NCBI RefSeq assembly: GCF_009734385.1 | Contig: NZ_CP046452.1 | Span: 186,001 to 250,000 of the forward strand | Source of the DNA: Corynebacterium kalinowskii | Lineage (GTDB): Bacteria > Actinomycetota > Actinomycetes > Mycobacteriales > Mycobacteriaceae | Reading direction: 5' to 3' | DNA: 64,000 nt | Part shown: positions 1-7,269 of the stretch, piece by piece | Layout: each line of letters opens with the position of its first letter | How positions within the stretch are numbered: position 1 is the first letter of the stretch | The notes under the pieces: model-generated | The model's database searches: none | Seen by the model: only the letters and a program-made list of their open reading frames with translations | What the model was told of the DNA's origin: nothing | Made by a program: the position numbers and the translations under genes

Positions 1-1349
1 AAGACACCCGTTGGGTCGATCTCGTTGCGGACCTTGAGCCAGCCCGCCATGCCTGGGTACATCTGGTGGAAGTTCTCCGCGGAGGTGCGGGACTCCTTGG
101 CCAGGTAGAGGCGGCCGCCGAACTCCATGACGCGCTTATCCAGCTCGTCCAGGAACTGGCCGAGGCCCTTCTTGATAGGGAAGTCGACGCAGACGTTCCA
201 GCCTGGCATTGGGTAGGACAGTGGTGCCTTGTTTCCTTCACCGAACAGCTTGAACACGTTCAGTGCGGAGTAGTGGCCGGACTTTTGAATGTCCTTGACG
301 ATCTCCTTGAACGGCTCCACAGCTTCGCGTGGCACCACGAACTGGTACTGCAGGAAGCCGTTCTTACCGTAGCCACGGTTCCACTCGCCAATGAGATCCA
401 GTGGCTGGTAGAACTGCGTGAGGTTTTGCACCTGGTTCTTGTACTTGCCGGACTTGATCCACCACAGCTCGCCGATCGCGATCATGGAGTACTTATTCAT
501 GGTGAAGCTCGGGAAGATGTCCGGAACGGTCACCAACTGTGGTGCGTTGAACTTGAGCGGATCCTTCGCCAGCTTCGGATTGAGCTCCTCAAGCTGGGCG
601 AGCGTGGCCAGCGATCCGCGGGAGATAGCGGCGCGACCGAGCTTTGGCTCTGGGGAGATCGCGTCGAACCACGCGGAAGAGTAGGTGTAGTTGTGCTCGG
701 AGCCATCGGAGTGGAAATCGATGGTTTCCTGCAGGTTAGCGGTGAGATCGCCGTCTGCGATGAAGTAGGCGGTCTCCGTGCGCGTCATCTTGATGCGGGC
801 ACGCAGGATGATGCCGGTCAGGCCCATGCCACCGATGGTTGCCCAGAACAGTTCGCCCTGAGGATCCTCTGGGGTGCCTTCAGGCTCGAGGTGCAGGATG
901 CGACCGTCGGCAACGAGCAGTTCCATGGAGACCACGTGATCGCCGAAGGAGCCGGCGGAGTGGTGGTTCTTGCCGTGAATGTCCGGGCCGATGGCGCCAC
1001 CGATAGTGACCTGGCGGGTGCCTGGAAGGACTGGGACCCACAGGCCATAAGGCAGGGCTGCCTTCATCAGTTGGTCGAGCGTGACGCCACCGTCGACGTC
1101 GACAATCGCGGTTTCCGTATCGATCGAGTGGATCTGGTTGAGCGGCTGCATATCGACAACCAGTCCACCGGCGTTCTGGGCTGGGTCGCCATAGGAGCGT
1201 CCCATGCCTCGGGCGATGATGCCACGGTCGTTCTTTTCTGCAGCTTCCTTGACTGCGCGAACAATCTGCTCCACGTCTGGCGTGGACAATACCTGCGCAG
1301 TTGTCGGGGCAGTGCGGCCCCAACCTGTCAGTACTTGTTGTTTAATCAC
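1..1349 (-). CDS. dprE1: Decaprenylphosphoryl-beta-D-ribose 2-oxidase DprE1, 3' end cut by window edge
   Basis: FAD-dependent oxidase that converts decaprenyl-phospho-ribose to the 2-keto intermediate which DprE2 reduces to decaprenyl-phospho-arabinose, the arabinan donor. Reverse translation from 1349 gives a continuous frame beginning [15 protein letters not shown], followed by RGMGRSYGD and the FAD-binding stretch [20 protein letters not shown] (VAO/PCMH fold). The family's active-site Cys is not replaced, as the region near WNVCVDFPI shows. The GTG at 1349 is chosen because a TAGCCT -10 (complement of 1357-1362) lies exactly 7 nt upstream, predicting a leaderless start. About 449 codons are present; the last few residues lie beyond the left edge. 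Strong recognition. Confidence 0.93.
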   Translation of the reverse strand, partial: MIKQQVLTGWGRTAPTTAQVLSTPDVEQIVRAVKEAAEKNDRGIIARGMGRSYGDPAQNAGGLVVDMQPLNQIHSIDTETAIVDVDGGVTLDQLMKAALPYGLWVPVLPGTRQVTIGGAIGPDIHGKNHHSAGSFGDHVVSMELLVADGRILHLEPEGTPEDPQGELFWATIGGMGLTGIILRARIKMTRTETAYFIADGDLTANLQETIDFHSDGSEHNYTYSSAWFDAISPEPKLGRAAISRGSLATLAQLEELNPKLAKDPLKFNAPQLVTVPDIFPSFTMNKYSMIAIGELWWIKSGKYKNQVQNLTQFYQPLDLIGEWNRGYGKNGFLQYQFVVPREAVEPFKEIVKDIQKSGHYSALNVFKLFGEGNKAPLSYPMPGWNVCVDFPIKKGLGQFLDELDKRVMEFGGRLYLAKESRTSAENFHQMYPGMAGWLKVRNEIDPTGV

Positions 1350-1543
1350 GACCTCAAGGCTACCCGCGTTTAACAGTGGTCGCTTGTCCCCACAAATGGG
1401 GGGTCGCTCACATTTTTCAGTCCTCGAGCTGAACAGGAATTTCAGTAGAAGTCATAAAATCCTACTTTTCTGAGGAGGTTGTGTCGGGCTGGAATGTGCT
1501 GCAACACTGGGCACCCCAACCAACCAACGAGAAAGGATTCATC

Positions 1544-1684
1544 ATGGATCTCGGACTTCTGTTTGATGGCATTGTTAACTCCGTCAAGGCACTCTTCAAC
1601 GTAGCTACCGGCTCCGCTGAGGGCATCTTCGCTACCGTCGAGTACCTCTTCGACAACACCTCCTCCGCACTGGGTTCTAACTAA
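1544..1684 (+). CDS. 46-aa PorH/PorA-like outer-membrane mini-protein (candidate)
   Basis: A 46-residue protein starting MDLGLLFDGIVNSVKAL and ending TSSALGSN. It has no signal peptide, an amphipathic helical pattern and Ser/Thr-rich termini. These are the traits of corynebacterial PorA/PorH/ProtX proteins, tiny O-mycoloylated pore or envelope proteins of the mycomembrane; C. glutamicum PorH also begins MDL-LL as I recall. The ATG at 1544 is preferred over the upstream in-frame ATG at 1481 because GAAAGGA (1531-1537) is correctly placed before it and because the longer version would add a Trp-rich stretch unlike the family. A TAAAAT -10 candidate lies at 1455-1460, giving a leader of about 75 nt. 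Family assignment is inference from size and pattern. Confidence 0.6.
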   Translation: MDLGLLFDGIVNSVKALFNVATGSAEGIFATVEYLFDNTSSALGSN

Positions 1685-1687
1685 TCC

Positions 1688-1915
1688 CTAGTACAGATCT
1701 AGGAGGTCCCGGATTTCCTTTGGCAGGTCTTCCTGCCGAGTGATCGTAGGGCCCTCGTAGTTCTTCAGGATTTCGTACACCCGTACGCGGTCCTGAGAAT
1801 CAAGGAGTGGGAGTTCCTGGGCCAGCATCATCGTCAGTTCATTACTGAGCGGAGTGTTGGTCATAGCCGCAGCCGTATGTTCGGTTGCGGCTTTCTTCTT
1901 CAAAAATCCAAACAT
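1688..1915 (-). CDS. Hypothetical 75-aa protein
   Basis: Short hydrophilic protein beginning MFGFLKKKAA and ending EIRDLLDLY; no domain is recognised. The C-terminal half (residues 32-75) is predicted helical and acidic. Support for reality: the ATG at 1915 sits 6 nt after a TAGTAT -10 (complement of 1922-1927), the typical leaderless arrangement in this window, and the gene forms a tight divergent pair with the next one. It converges on the mini-protein gene with only 3 nt between stop codons. Function unknown. Confidence 0.6.
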   Translation of the reverse strand: MFGFLKKKAATEHTAAAMTNTPLSNELTMMLAQELPLLDSQDRVRVYEILKNYEGPTITRQEDLPKEIRDLLDLY

Positions 1916-1933
1916 GAGGCCATACTAGTACTC
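1916..1933. promoter_or_regulatory. Overlapping divergent leaderless promoters
   Basis: Only 18 bp separate the two divergent start codons. The palindrome TACTAGTA (1923-1930) supplies both -10 elements: TACTAG (1923-1928), 5 nt before the + strand ATG at 1934, and TAGTAT on the minus strand (1922-1927), 6 nt before the ATG at 1915. Both transcripts are predicted to start at or next to the initiation codon. RNA polymerase cannot occupy both sites at once, so the two genes should compete. Confidence 0.55.
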
Positions 1934-2323
1934 ATGGATGACTTGTTATTGAGTATTTCGGTCGGCGCAGCCACAGCATTGCGCAAGCCATGGGCGCGCA
2001 TCGCGACGCTAGCCGCTGGCGTGGGAACGGTGGCCTATATCAATTCGACTGACGATGACCCAAATAATGATCCAGCGATCGTCATCGATCGAGTACGTCA
2101 ACGCATCGGTGACATCGGGGATACTCCAGGACCAGATTCCGATTTCCCAGCCGGTGACCTCGGTTCTCCGCTGCGCACATGGGCAATCGTTGGTGGCATG
2201 GCGTTGGCAGTTGTTGGAGCCGTTAAGGCGGAGCGTCGTTTTCTTAAATCGACAACGTCCCGGGTGGCTGCCGGGCTGGTCACAGGCACCGCGACTTACT
2301 TGTGCTGCCAAAGCATCACGTAG
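1934..2323 (+). CDS. Hypothetical small membrane protein
   Basis: 129-residue protein starting MDDLLLSISVGAATAL. Hydrophobic segments are visible at about residues 25-40 (IATLAAGVGTVAYI) and 86-105 (WAIVGGMALAVVGAV), with a third weaker one at the C-terminus (VAAGLVTGTATYLCC). The acidic Asp/Asn-rich loop between them (STDDDPNNDP) may face the outside. The ATG at 1934 is preferred to an upstream ATG at 1877, which would read back across the divergent promoter and into the opposing gene. No family is recognised. The neighbour downstream begins 30-odd nt after the stop codon. Confidence 0.6.
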   Translation: MDDLLLSISVGAATALRKPWARIATLAAGVGTVAYINSTDDDPNNDPAIVIDRVRQRIGDIGDTPGPDSDFPAGDLGSPLRTWAIVGGMALAVVGAVKAERRFLKSTTSRVAAGLVTGTATYLCCQSIT

Positions 2324-2355
2324 CGCCTAGCATTCGAAGCGTGAGCTTCGTTCCA

Positions 2356-3375
2356 ATGACTGACCCGAGACTGCAGCGCCCGCTGCGTCGCGCATCAGCG
2401 GCGCCTGGGGAGGCGCTGCTGGTTCAGGCTGTCAACAGTGAGAGCGGTGCTTGGCGACGCCTCCGCGTCCCCGGCACCATTGGAATGGAGCGCTTTGCGC
2501 GCATTCTGCAGTTGGCGTTCGACATTGTGGAACCCGCTGAGCATGCTTTCGTGCAGCTCGATGGCACAGATGAGGGTGCCCCGGTGGTCATGCCGGCTCC
2601 GACACTCGTGCGTTTCGACGCCGCCGGTACTCCGTCCGAAACCGTCTCTTTGGGCGAGTTGCTTCGGGTTGCCGATCTCCGGTTTATTTCCAAGTTCACG
2701 GCGCCGCTGTGCATTGATTTGTCCCTAGTCTCCGAGTTGCAGCGCTCGCCGCGCCTGGAGACACTGTGCATTGATGGTGAGGGTTCGCTGAACTCGCAGG
2801 TCTTCGATATCAAGGCAATCAACCGCGAGTTGGACGCGGAGCGCTGGGTTTTTGCCAAGATGTCTGAAGTGAAGCCGAGCCTGCGGGACTTGATCTTCCG
2901 CACGGGGATGTGGGAGACCGCCCAGCTTGTTGCATTCCTCAATATTGGTACCCCGCCGGAAATCACCGAGGCTGAGGCCGCGAAGATGGTTGCGCCGGTG
3001 CTTGCTGATGCCCGCATGGTAGAAATGCTGGATTTGGATGACGAACGCCTGGGGCTGTCCACTTCCCTCGACGTGTGGAACCACATTGCGCATCGCCTGC
3101 CCCTCGAGCGCGATACCCGTGGCAATGACGCGGCCTGGCTGCGATTGATCGCCCTGATTTCTTCGATGCCCTTTGGCGCCGCAACAACCTTCATCCTGGA
3201 GGGCATGGCTTGGACAGGGCAGCGGACAACACTTGCGGAAGTGGATTCCCTCACACGTCAGACCATGGATGTGTTGCGGGGCTTGGGCATTATTGTGGGC
3301 GATGACCTGGTCTTGGGTGGTGTGCTCTCCAAGCCGCGCCGGGAATTCCTCCGAATGGTTTTGCACTCGTCTTAA
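2356..3375 (+). CDS. pRiA4b ORF-3-like protein (TnpR passenger fold), copy 1
   Basis: About 339 residues. The N-terminal part (SGAWRRLRVPGTIGMERFARILQLAF) matches the pRiA4b ORF-3/IS1096 TnpR passenger family pattern of a WRR-LxVP strand followed by a helix with LQxAF. The remainder, with LCIDGEGSL and a long alpha-helical C-terminus, is shared with the next gene (LCIGGAGSL, LRDLI). No recombinase catalytic residues are visible, and the biochemical role of this family is not established. ATG at 2356 is chosen; an in-frame GTG at 2341 is a possible alternative, while the ATG at 2302 would overlap the previous gene. No transposon ends flank it. Confidence 0.65.
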   Translation: MTDPRLQRPLRRASAAPGEALLVQAVNSESGAWRRLRVPGTIGMERFARILQLAFDIVEPAEHAFVQLDGTDEGAPVVMPAPTLVRFDAAGTPSETVSLGELLRVADLRFISKFTAPLCIDLSLVSELQRSPRLETLCIDGEGSLNSQVFDIKAINRELDAERWVFAKMSEVKPSLRDLIFRTGMWETAQLVAFLNIGTPPEITEAEAAKMVAPVLADARMVEMLDLDDERLGLSTSLDVWNHIAHRLPLERDTRGNDAAWLRLIALISSMPFGAATTFILEGMAWTGQRTTLAEVDSLTRQTMDVLRGLGIIVGDDLVLGGVLSKPRREFLRMVLHSS

Positions 3376-3398
3376 CGACTTTCACTACCCTGGGGGCC

Positions 3399-4145
3399 AT
3401 GCGTTCCTTGATTCTGTGGGCCGGGGTTCGGGGCGCGAATGTTTATCGGCACATCGGGGTCAACGACACCATGTGTTTGGATGAGTTTCGTCGCGTCCTG
3501 GATGTTTGCTTCGGCTTCGATTCCGCCGAGCCTTCGACATTCCCTGGGCTGCATCCGTCCTCATTGATCCCCGACAACCTCACGTACGAGTGGGGCCTGT
3601 GGATCGTCGACATCCACGTCATCGACGCCTACCCTCGCGACGAGGGCACGCCGCGCGCTCTGTGCATCGGCGGGGCAGGCTCGCTTAACGACGACTTCGA
3701 CCTAGCCACCGTGAACACGGAGCTGACGGGTCGCGAAACCCTCTCCGCTGTCTTGTCCTTGGCCCACCCGGAACTCCGCGACCTCATTGAACGGGGGTCG
3801 CTGTACGATTTCGTTCCTTTGCTCCAGGCACTTGACCTGCGCCAAGCCTTCGGAACTTCCCTAGGGTTGCCCCTGGAAATCGACCCTGCGGCCCGGGACG
3901 CCTTCTGGGTGACAGTCCTTGTCCTGTCCTGCTTCAGCGAACCCGAAACTTCCGACAGTCTCCTGGAAGGGACCATGGCAGAGCTCGGCTGGGTCGAGGA
4001 TGACGGGACCCCATTGACCGCTCCGGCCATTAGAGCCCTGTGTGCGGCTTCTCTGACGCAGCTCGCTGCGCTGGGGGCTTATGGGCGACACGCCAAGTCC
4101 CCGGTCGACAGGTTAGAGATCTACCGAAACCTGCTCGCGGGGTAG
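3399..4145 (+). CDS. pRiA4b ORF-3-like protein, diverged copy 2
   Basis: 248 residues starting MRSLILWAGVRGANVYRH. It aligns with the upstream neighbour along its length: N-terminal FRRVLDVCFGFD versus FARILQLAFDIV, LCIGGAGSLNDDFDLATVN versus LCIDGEGSLNSQVFDIKAIN, and LRDLIERGSLYDFVPLLQ versus LRDLIFRTGMWETAQLVA. The two are therefore tandem paralogs that arose by an old duplication. This copy is shorter by about 90 residues and its WRR motif is replaced by VYRH. Spacing of 23 nt suggests co-transcription. Function unknown. Confidence 0.65.
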   Translation: MRSLILWAGVRGANVYRHIGVNDTMCLDEFRRVLDVCFGFDSAEPSTFPGLHPSSLIPDNLTYEWGLWIVDIHVIDAYPRDEGTPRALCIGGAGSLNDDFDLATVNTELTGRETLSAVLSLAHPELRDLIERGSLYDFVPLLQALDLRQAFGTSLGLPLEIDPAARDAFWVTVLVLSCFSEPETSDSLLEGTMAELGWVEDDGTPLTAPAIRALCAASLTQLAALGAYGRHAKSPVDRLEIYRNLLAG

Positions 4146-4162
4146 TATCTCCCCCTGTGGAC

Positions 4163-4546
4163 ATGAAAACGCAGGGTTACCGCTTCATCATTTCTGGTCT
4201 CATCTCGGCTGTAGTCGACTGGGGCTTCACTGCGCTGACCCAGTTTCTCTTCAACTTCTCGCCCGGCAAAGCCCGCCTCGTCGGCTTTGTCTTCGGCACG
4301 ATCACTGCCTATGCCATTAACCGACGCTGGACCTTCCAGGCGGACCACTCCTGGAAGCGCTTGTTCTACGTTGCCATCTTGTACACGGTGACTGGTTGGC
4401 TGAACATGACGCTATACGCCTGGGGATTCCACCTTCTAGAGCCGCACGGCCCACGCCTGGTCGCGTCCCTCGGTGCCTTCGTGTTCGCGCAGGGCATTGC
4501 CACGGTGCTGAACTTCTTCGCGCAGCGGATGTTCATTTTCAGATAA
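4163..4546 (+). CDS. GtrA-family membrane protein
   Basis: 127-residue protein with four predicted transmembrane helices and the GtrA hallmarks: FIISGLISAVVDWGF in TM1, TAYAINRRWTF after TM2, and a C-terminal FFAQRMFIF. GtrA proteins are thought to flip or chaperone polyprenyl-linked sugars; in actinobacteria they lie near arabinogalactan genes, and Rv3789 beside dprE1 is the likely counterpart. The start may be this ATG or the GTG 6 nt upstream (4157); no clear ribosome binding site decides it. It follows the second pRiA4b-like gene by 17 nt and converges on glfT1. Confidence 0.82.
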   Translation: MKTQGYRFIISGLISAVVDWGFTALTQFLFNFSPGKARLVGFVFGTITAYAINRRWTFQADHSWKRLFYVAILYTVTGWLNMTLYAWGFHLLEPHGPRLVASLGAFVFAQGIATVLNFFAQRMFIFR

Positions 4547-4554
4547 ACCGTGTC

Positions 4555-4614
4555 GGATTTGGTTATGCAAACTGTAGAAATAAGCCTCAAAAGTCAGTCT
4601 GCATTACCAAATCC
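4555..4614. repeat. Palindromic element, family member 1, between convergent genes
   Basis: A 20-bp arm at 4555-4574 pairs with 4595-4614 with two mismatches, around a 20-nt loop starting TAGAAAT. The loop-proximal segment CTGTAGAAAT and the arm motif TGGTTA-GCA-ACTG are shared with the element at 55395-55460 (22 of 26 positions). Both lie exactly between the 3' ends of convergent genes, so a role as bidirectional terminator or as a mobile palindromic repeat is inferred. Confidence 0.6.
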
Positions 4615-4621
4615 AGCAGCC

Positions 4622-5524
4622 CTACTCTGGCCGCTCGAACTTCTCCTCGCGCCCCATCTTGTGAAGCTTCAGCCACTCCCGGAAGCCCTTCGGGTCCTTT
4701 TCCTGCACGAGGAAGTACCAGCCGAAGCGGGCATATTCCTGTGGCAGGAGTTTGCGCATGCCGGGTTGGTTCATGAGGTAGCCGCGGTTGCGGTAGGTGA
4801 AGAATCGCTTGGATTCCGATGACGGGTACTGCGTGTGCATCCGGCCACCGAGGATCGGTTTGAACTCGTCTGAGCCGTTGGGGTGCAGGTACGCCGTTTC
4901 CAAGCAGGTGCCAAATGGCAGTCCGGATCGGACGAGTCGGCGGTGGTATTCAACTTCGTCGCCGCGGATGAACAGCCGATAGTCGGGGACACCGATACGT
5001 TCCATCGCCTTGGCGGAGATCAGCGCACCGTTAAACAGCGATGCGATGCCCGGCAGGAAGCCAGTGCCCAGCTCGGAGCGCTTGCGTCGCCACTGCACGC
5101 CGCGGCGCAGTGGAAACGCGAGGTCAGCGGGGGCAGCCTTATCGACGACCACCGGCGAGACCTCCGCCAGGCCGTGAGCCAACGCGCAGTCGTACAGTTT
5201 CGCAAGGACTTCAGGTCCTTCGGGGCGACCGTCGTCATCCGCGCACCAAATCGCGTCGGCGCCCAGCGCTAGCGCGCTCAAGAAGCCGTAGGCGAAGCCG
5301 CCGGCCCCGCCGAGGTTGGTTCGTGACGGCAGGTAGATGCCACGGGAACCACAGACCTGCTGAACCAAGGAGGCGACTGCTTCTTCGCAGCCGTTGTCCA
5401 CCACGATGATCCATTCGACGGGCCGGGTCTGAGCCGCCACGACCTCGAGGGATTCGCGGAGCATTTCCACGCGCTGGTGCGTGACGATGACCGCGGCGAC
5501 GCGGTCAGAGCGCGAAAGATTCAT
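4622..5524 (-). CDS. glfT1: Galactofuranosyltransferase GlfT1
   Basis: 300-residue GT2-family enzyme that starts galactan by adding the first Galf residues to decaprenyl-PP-GlcNAc-Rha in the cytoplasm. Visible features are an N-terminal nucleotide-sugar fold (AAVIVTHQRVEMLRESL), NLGGAGGFAYG at about 70-80, the metal-binding CADDDG triad (D96-D98), and RGDEVEYHRR around residue 210. Start at 5524 is fixed by the TAATG overlap with the wzt stop and by homologous length; a longer frame reading into wzt is rejected. Last gene of the wzm-wzt-glfT1 operon (compare Rv3781-Rv3783), which couples galactan priming with export. Confidence 0.92.
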   Translation of the reverse strand: MNLSRSDRVAAVIVTHQRVEMLRESLEVVAAQTRPVEWIIVVDNGCEEAVASLVQQVCGSRGIYLPSRTNLGGAGGFAYGFLSALALGADAIWCADDDGRPEGPEVLAKLYDCALAHGLAEVSPVVVDKAAPADLAFPLRRGVQWRRKRSELGTGFLPGIASLFNGALISAKAMERIGVPDYRLFIRGDEVEYHRRLVRSGLPFGTCLETAYLHPNGSDEFKPILGGRMHTQYPSSESKRFFTYRNRGYLMNQPGMRKLLPQEYARFGWYFLVQEKDPKGFREWLKLHKMGREEKFERPE

Positions 5525-6315
5525 TAGGCTTCTTCTTCCATTCGCTTCAACAGGCGGCGCACATGGTCGGCGGCACCCTTTCCTTCGTATGCTTCCACGA
5601 CCTCGGGCACTGTGCCAGCCTGGCGAATAGTGCCGTGGTCGACCCAGAGGGCGGTGTCGCACAGTTGGGCGAGGAAGTCGTTGGAGTGGGAGGCGAAGAC
5701 GAGGATGCCGGAGCGTTCCACGAGCTCCTGCAGGCGTGACCTAGCCTTGGCCATGAATGCGGCGTCGACGGCGCCGATGCCTTCGTCGAGAAGCAAAATT
5801 TCGGGCTCGATCGAGGTGACCACGCCGAGCGCGAGACGGATGCGCATGCCGGTGGAGTAAGTGCGCAGTGGCATGTTGAGGTACTCGCCAAGCTCGGAGA
5901 AGTCGGCGATTTCGTCGATCTTCGCCTTCATTTGCTTGCGGGTCTGGCCGAGGAAGAGGCCGCGGATGATGATGTTCTCGTAGCCCGAAATCTCCGGGTC
6001 CATGCCCACGCCGAGGTCGAAGACGGGGGCCACGCGACCACGGATATGGGCAGAGCCGCGGGTGGGCTCGTAGATGCCGGAGAGCAGGCGCAGCAGAGTG
6101 GATTTGCCGGCACCATTGTGGCCGACGAGTCCGACGCGGTCGCCTTCCTGCAGGTGCAGGTTAATGTCCTTCAGAGCCTCGACGACGACGGTGTTGTTGG
6201 CATTGCGTCCGATGGCACCGCCCGCCGCGCCCAGGAAGGCTTTCTTCATGGAGCGGGACTTGGCATCGAAGATGGGGAAGTCGACGCAGGCGTTGTACGT
6301 ATCAATTGAAACCAT
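5524..6315 (-). CDS. wzt: Galactan ABC exporter ATP-binding subunit (Wzt)
   Basis: 263-residue ATPase that drives export of lipid-linked galactan across the plasma membrane together with Wzm. Walker A GHNGAGKST lies at residues 65-73, the Q-loop region follows, the ABC signature is YSTGMRIRLA near 150, and Walker B is ILLLDEG near 172, followed by the H-loop FASHS. The N-terminal extension before the ATPase core is typical of RfbE/Wzt proteins. There is no C-terminal carbohydrate-binding domain, as in other corynebacterial and mycobacterial homologs (Rv3781). It is preceded by AGGAG and lies 10 nt from the wzm stop. Confidence 0.92.
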   Translation of the reverse strand: MVSIDTYNACVDFPIFDAKSRSMKKAFLGAAGGAIGRNANNTVVVEALKDINLHLQEGDRVGLVGHNGAGKSTLLRLLSGIYEPTRGSAHIRGRVAPVFDLGVGMDPEISGYENIIIRGLFLGQTRKQMKAKIDEIADFSELGEYLNMPLRTYSTGMRIRLALGVVTSIEPEILLLDEGIGAVDAAFMAKARSRLQELVERSGILVFASHSNDFLAQLCDTALWVDHGTIRQAGTVPEVVEAYEGKGAADHVRRLLKRMEEEA

Positions 6316-6325
6316 GTCGAATCTC

Positions 6326-7204
6326 CTATACCCAGTAGCTCACGCGGTAGCGCCACTGCTTCATAGCGAGCATGGCAAGTATCAGCCCAGCGACGGTGCA
6401 GCCGAGGACAACGTACCAGTGGTACATCGGAAGCGGGGCACCGATGAGGGGTGCGCGTACAACCTCCATGTAGTGGTACAGCGGGTTGAGCTCCACGATC
6501 CGGGCGCGTGTCTGCATTTCTGGTCCGGCGGAGCGCAGGGTAGACGTGGTCCACACGATCGGAGTGACGTAGAACAGCAGCTGGACGAGTGCCTCCAGCA
6601 ATGGCGCAACATCGCGGTATCGGGTGGCGACGATGCCGAAGAACATCGCGACCCACACGCCGTTGACAATCAAGAGCAGCAAGGCAGGGACGGCCAGCAG
6701 GATATCCCAACCCAGGGGGCGCGGGAAGATCAGCATGAGGATGACCCAGATGACCATGTTGTGCAGGAGGAAGAGGGTCTGTCGCCAAACCAGGCGGTAG
6801 ACGTGCACGGACAGCGCCGAGGGAAGCTGCTTGATCAGGCCCTCGTTATCAATGAAGATATCCGAGCCTTCCTTAATGGCACCTGAGATAAATCCCCACA
6901 TAATTAAGCCCACAGTTACATGAGGCAAAAATTCAGATAATGATATCCTGAACAGAAGTGAATAAAGCAGGCCCAAAGCTAGTGCCATGACGCCGGTCGC
7001 GATGGTGATCCACAGCGGTCCGAGTACCGATCGGCGGTAGCGTTGCTTGATATCCTGCCAACCCAGTTGCAACCACAATTCGTGCTGCTTAAACCCGCGG
7101 GACAGGTCTTTCCAGGCCGCGGAGAAGGTAGTCGATTGGGACGCAGGTGCGTTGGAAGGATCGACTCGGGTCATCCGTTCGAGTATTGCTGCTTTGTCTG
7201 ACAC
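6326..7204 (-). CDS. wzm: Galactan ABC exporter permease (Wzm)
   Basis: 292-residue ABC-2 type permease with six predicted membrane helices and the conserved cytoplasmic entry QDIKQRYRRSVLGPLW. Partner of Wzt for lipid-linked galactan export (Rv3783/RfbD type). The GTG at 7204 is chosen because a TAGGCT -10 (complement of 7212-7217) lies 7 nt upstream, giving a leaderless mRNA. ATG 7174 is a possible shorter start, and the frame open to 7255 would cross into the divergent gene's ribosome binding site. First gene of the operon. Confidence 0.9.
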   Translation of the reverse strand: MSDKAAILERMTRVDPSNAPASQSTTFSAAWKDLSRGFKQHELWLQLGWQDIKQRYRRSVLGPLWITIATGVMALALGLLYSLLFRISLSEFLPHVTVGLIMWGFISGAIKEGSDIFIDNEGLIKQLPSALSVHVYRLVWRQTLFLLHNMVIWVILMLIFPRPLGWDILLAVPALLLLIVNGVWVAMFFGIVATRYRDVAPLLEALVQLLFYVTPIVWTTSTLRSAGPEMQTRARIVELNPLYHYMEVVRAPLIGAPLPMYHWYVVLGCTVAGLILAMLAMKQWRYRVSYWV

Positions 7205-7269
7205 CCTTATGAGCCTAGCGGTCGCTGTATGCTTGTTCGGGTAAGCGGGTGCCAATCCAAGGAGTTTTT

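Noticed and set aside
66..1373. Long plus-strand frame of 435 codons at the left edge
   Set aside because: It is antisense to the clear DprE1 reading frame, and its residues show no family signature.
2356..4145. Insertion sequence remnant
   Set aside because: No transposase, inverted ends or target-site duplication; codon use is like the neighbours.
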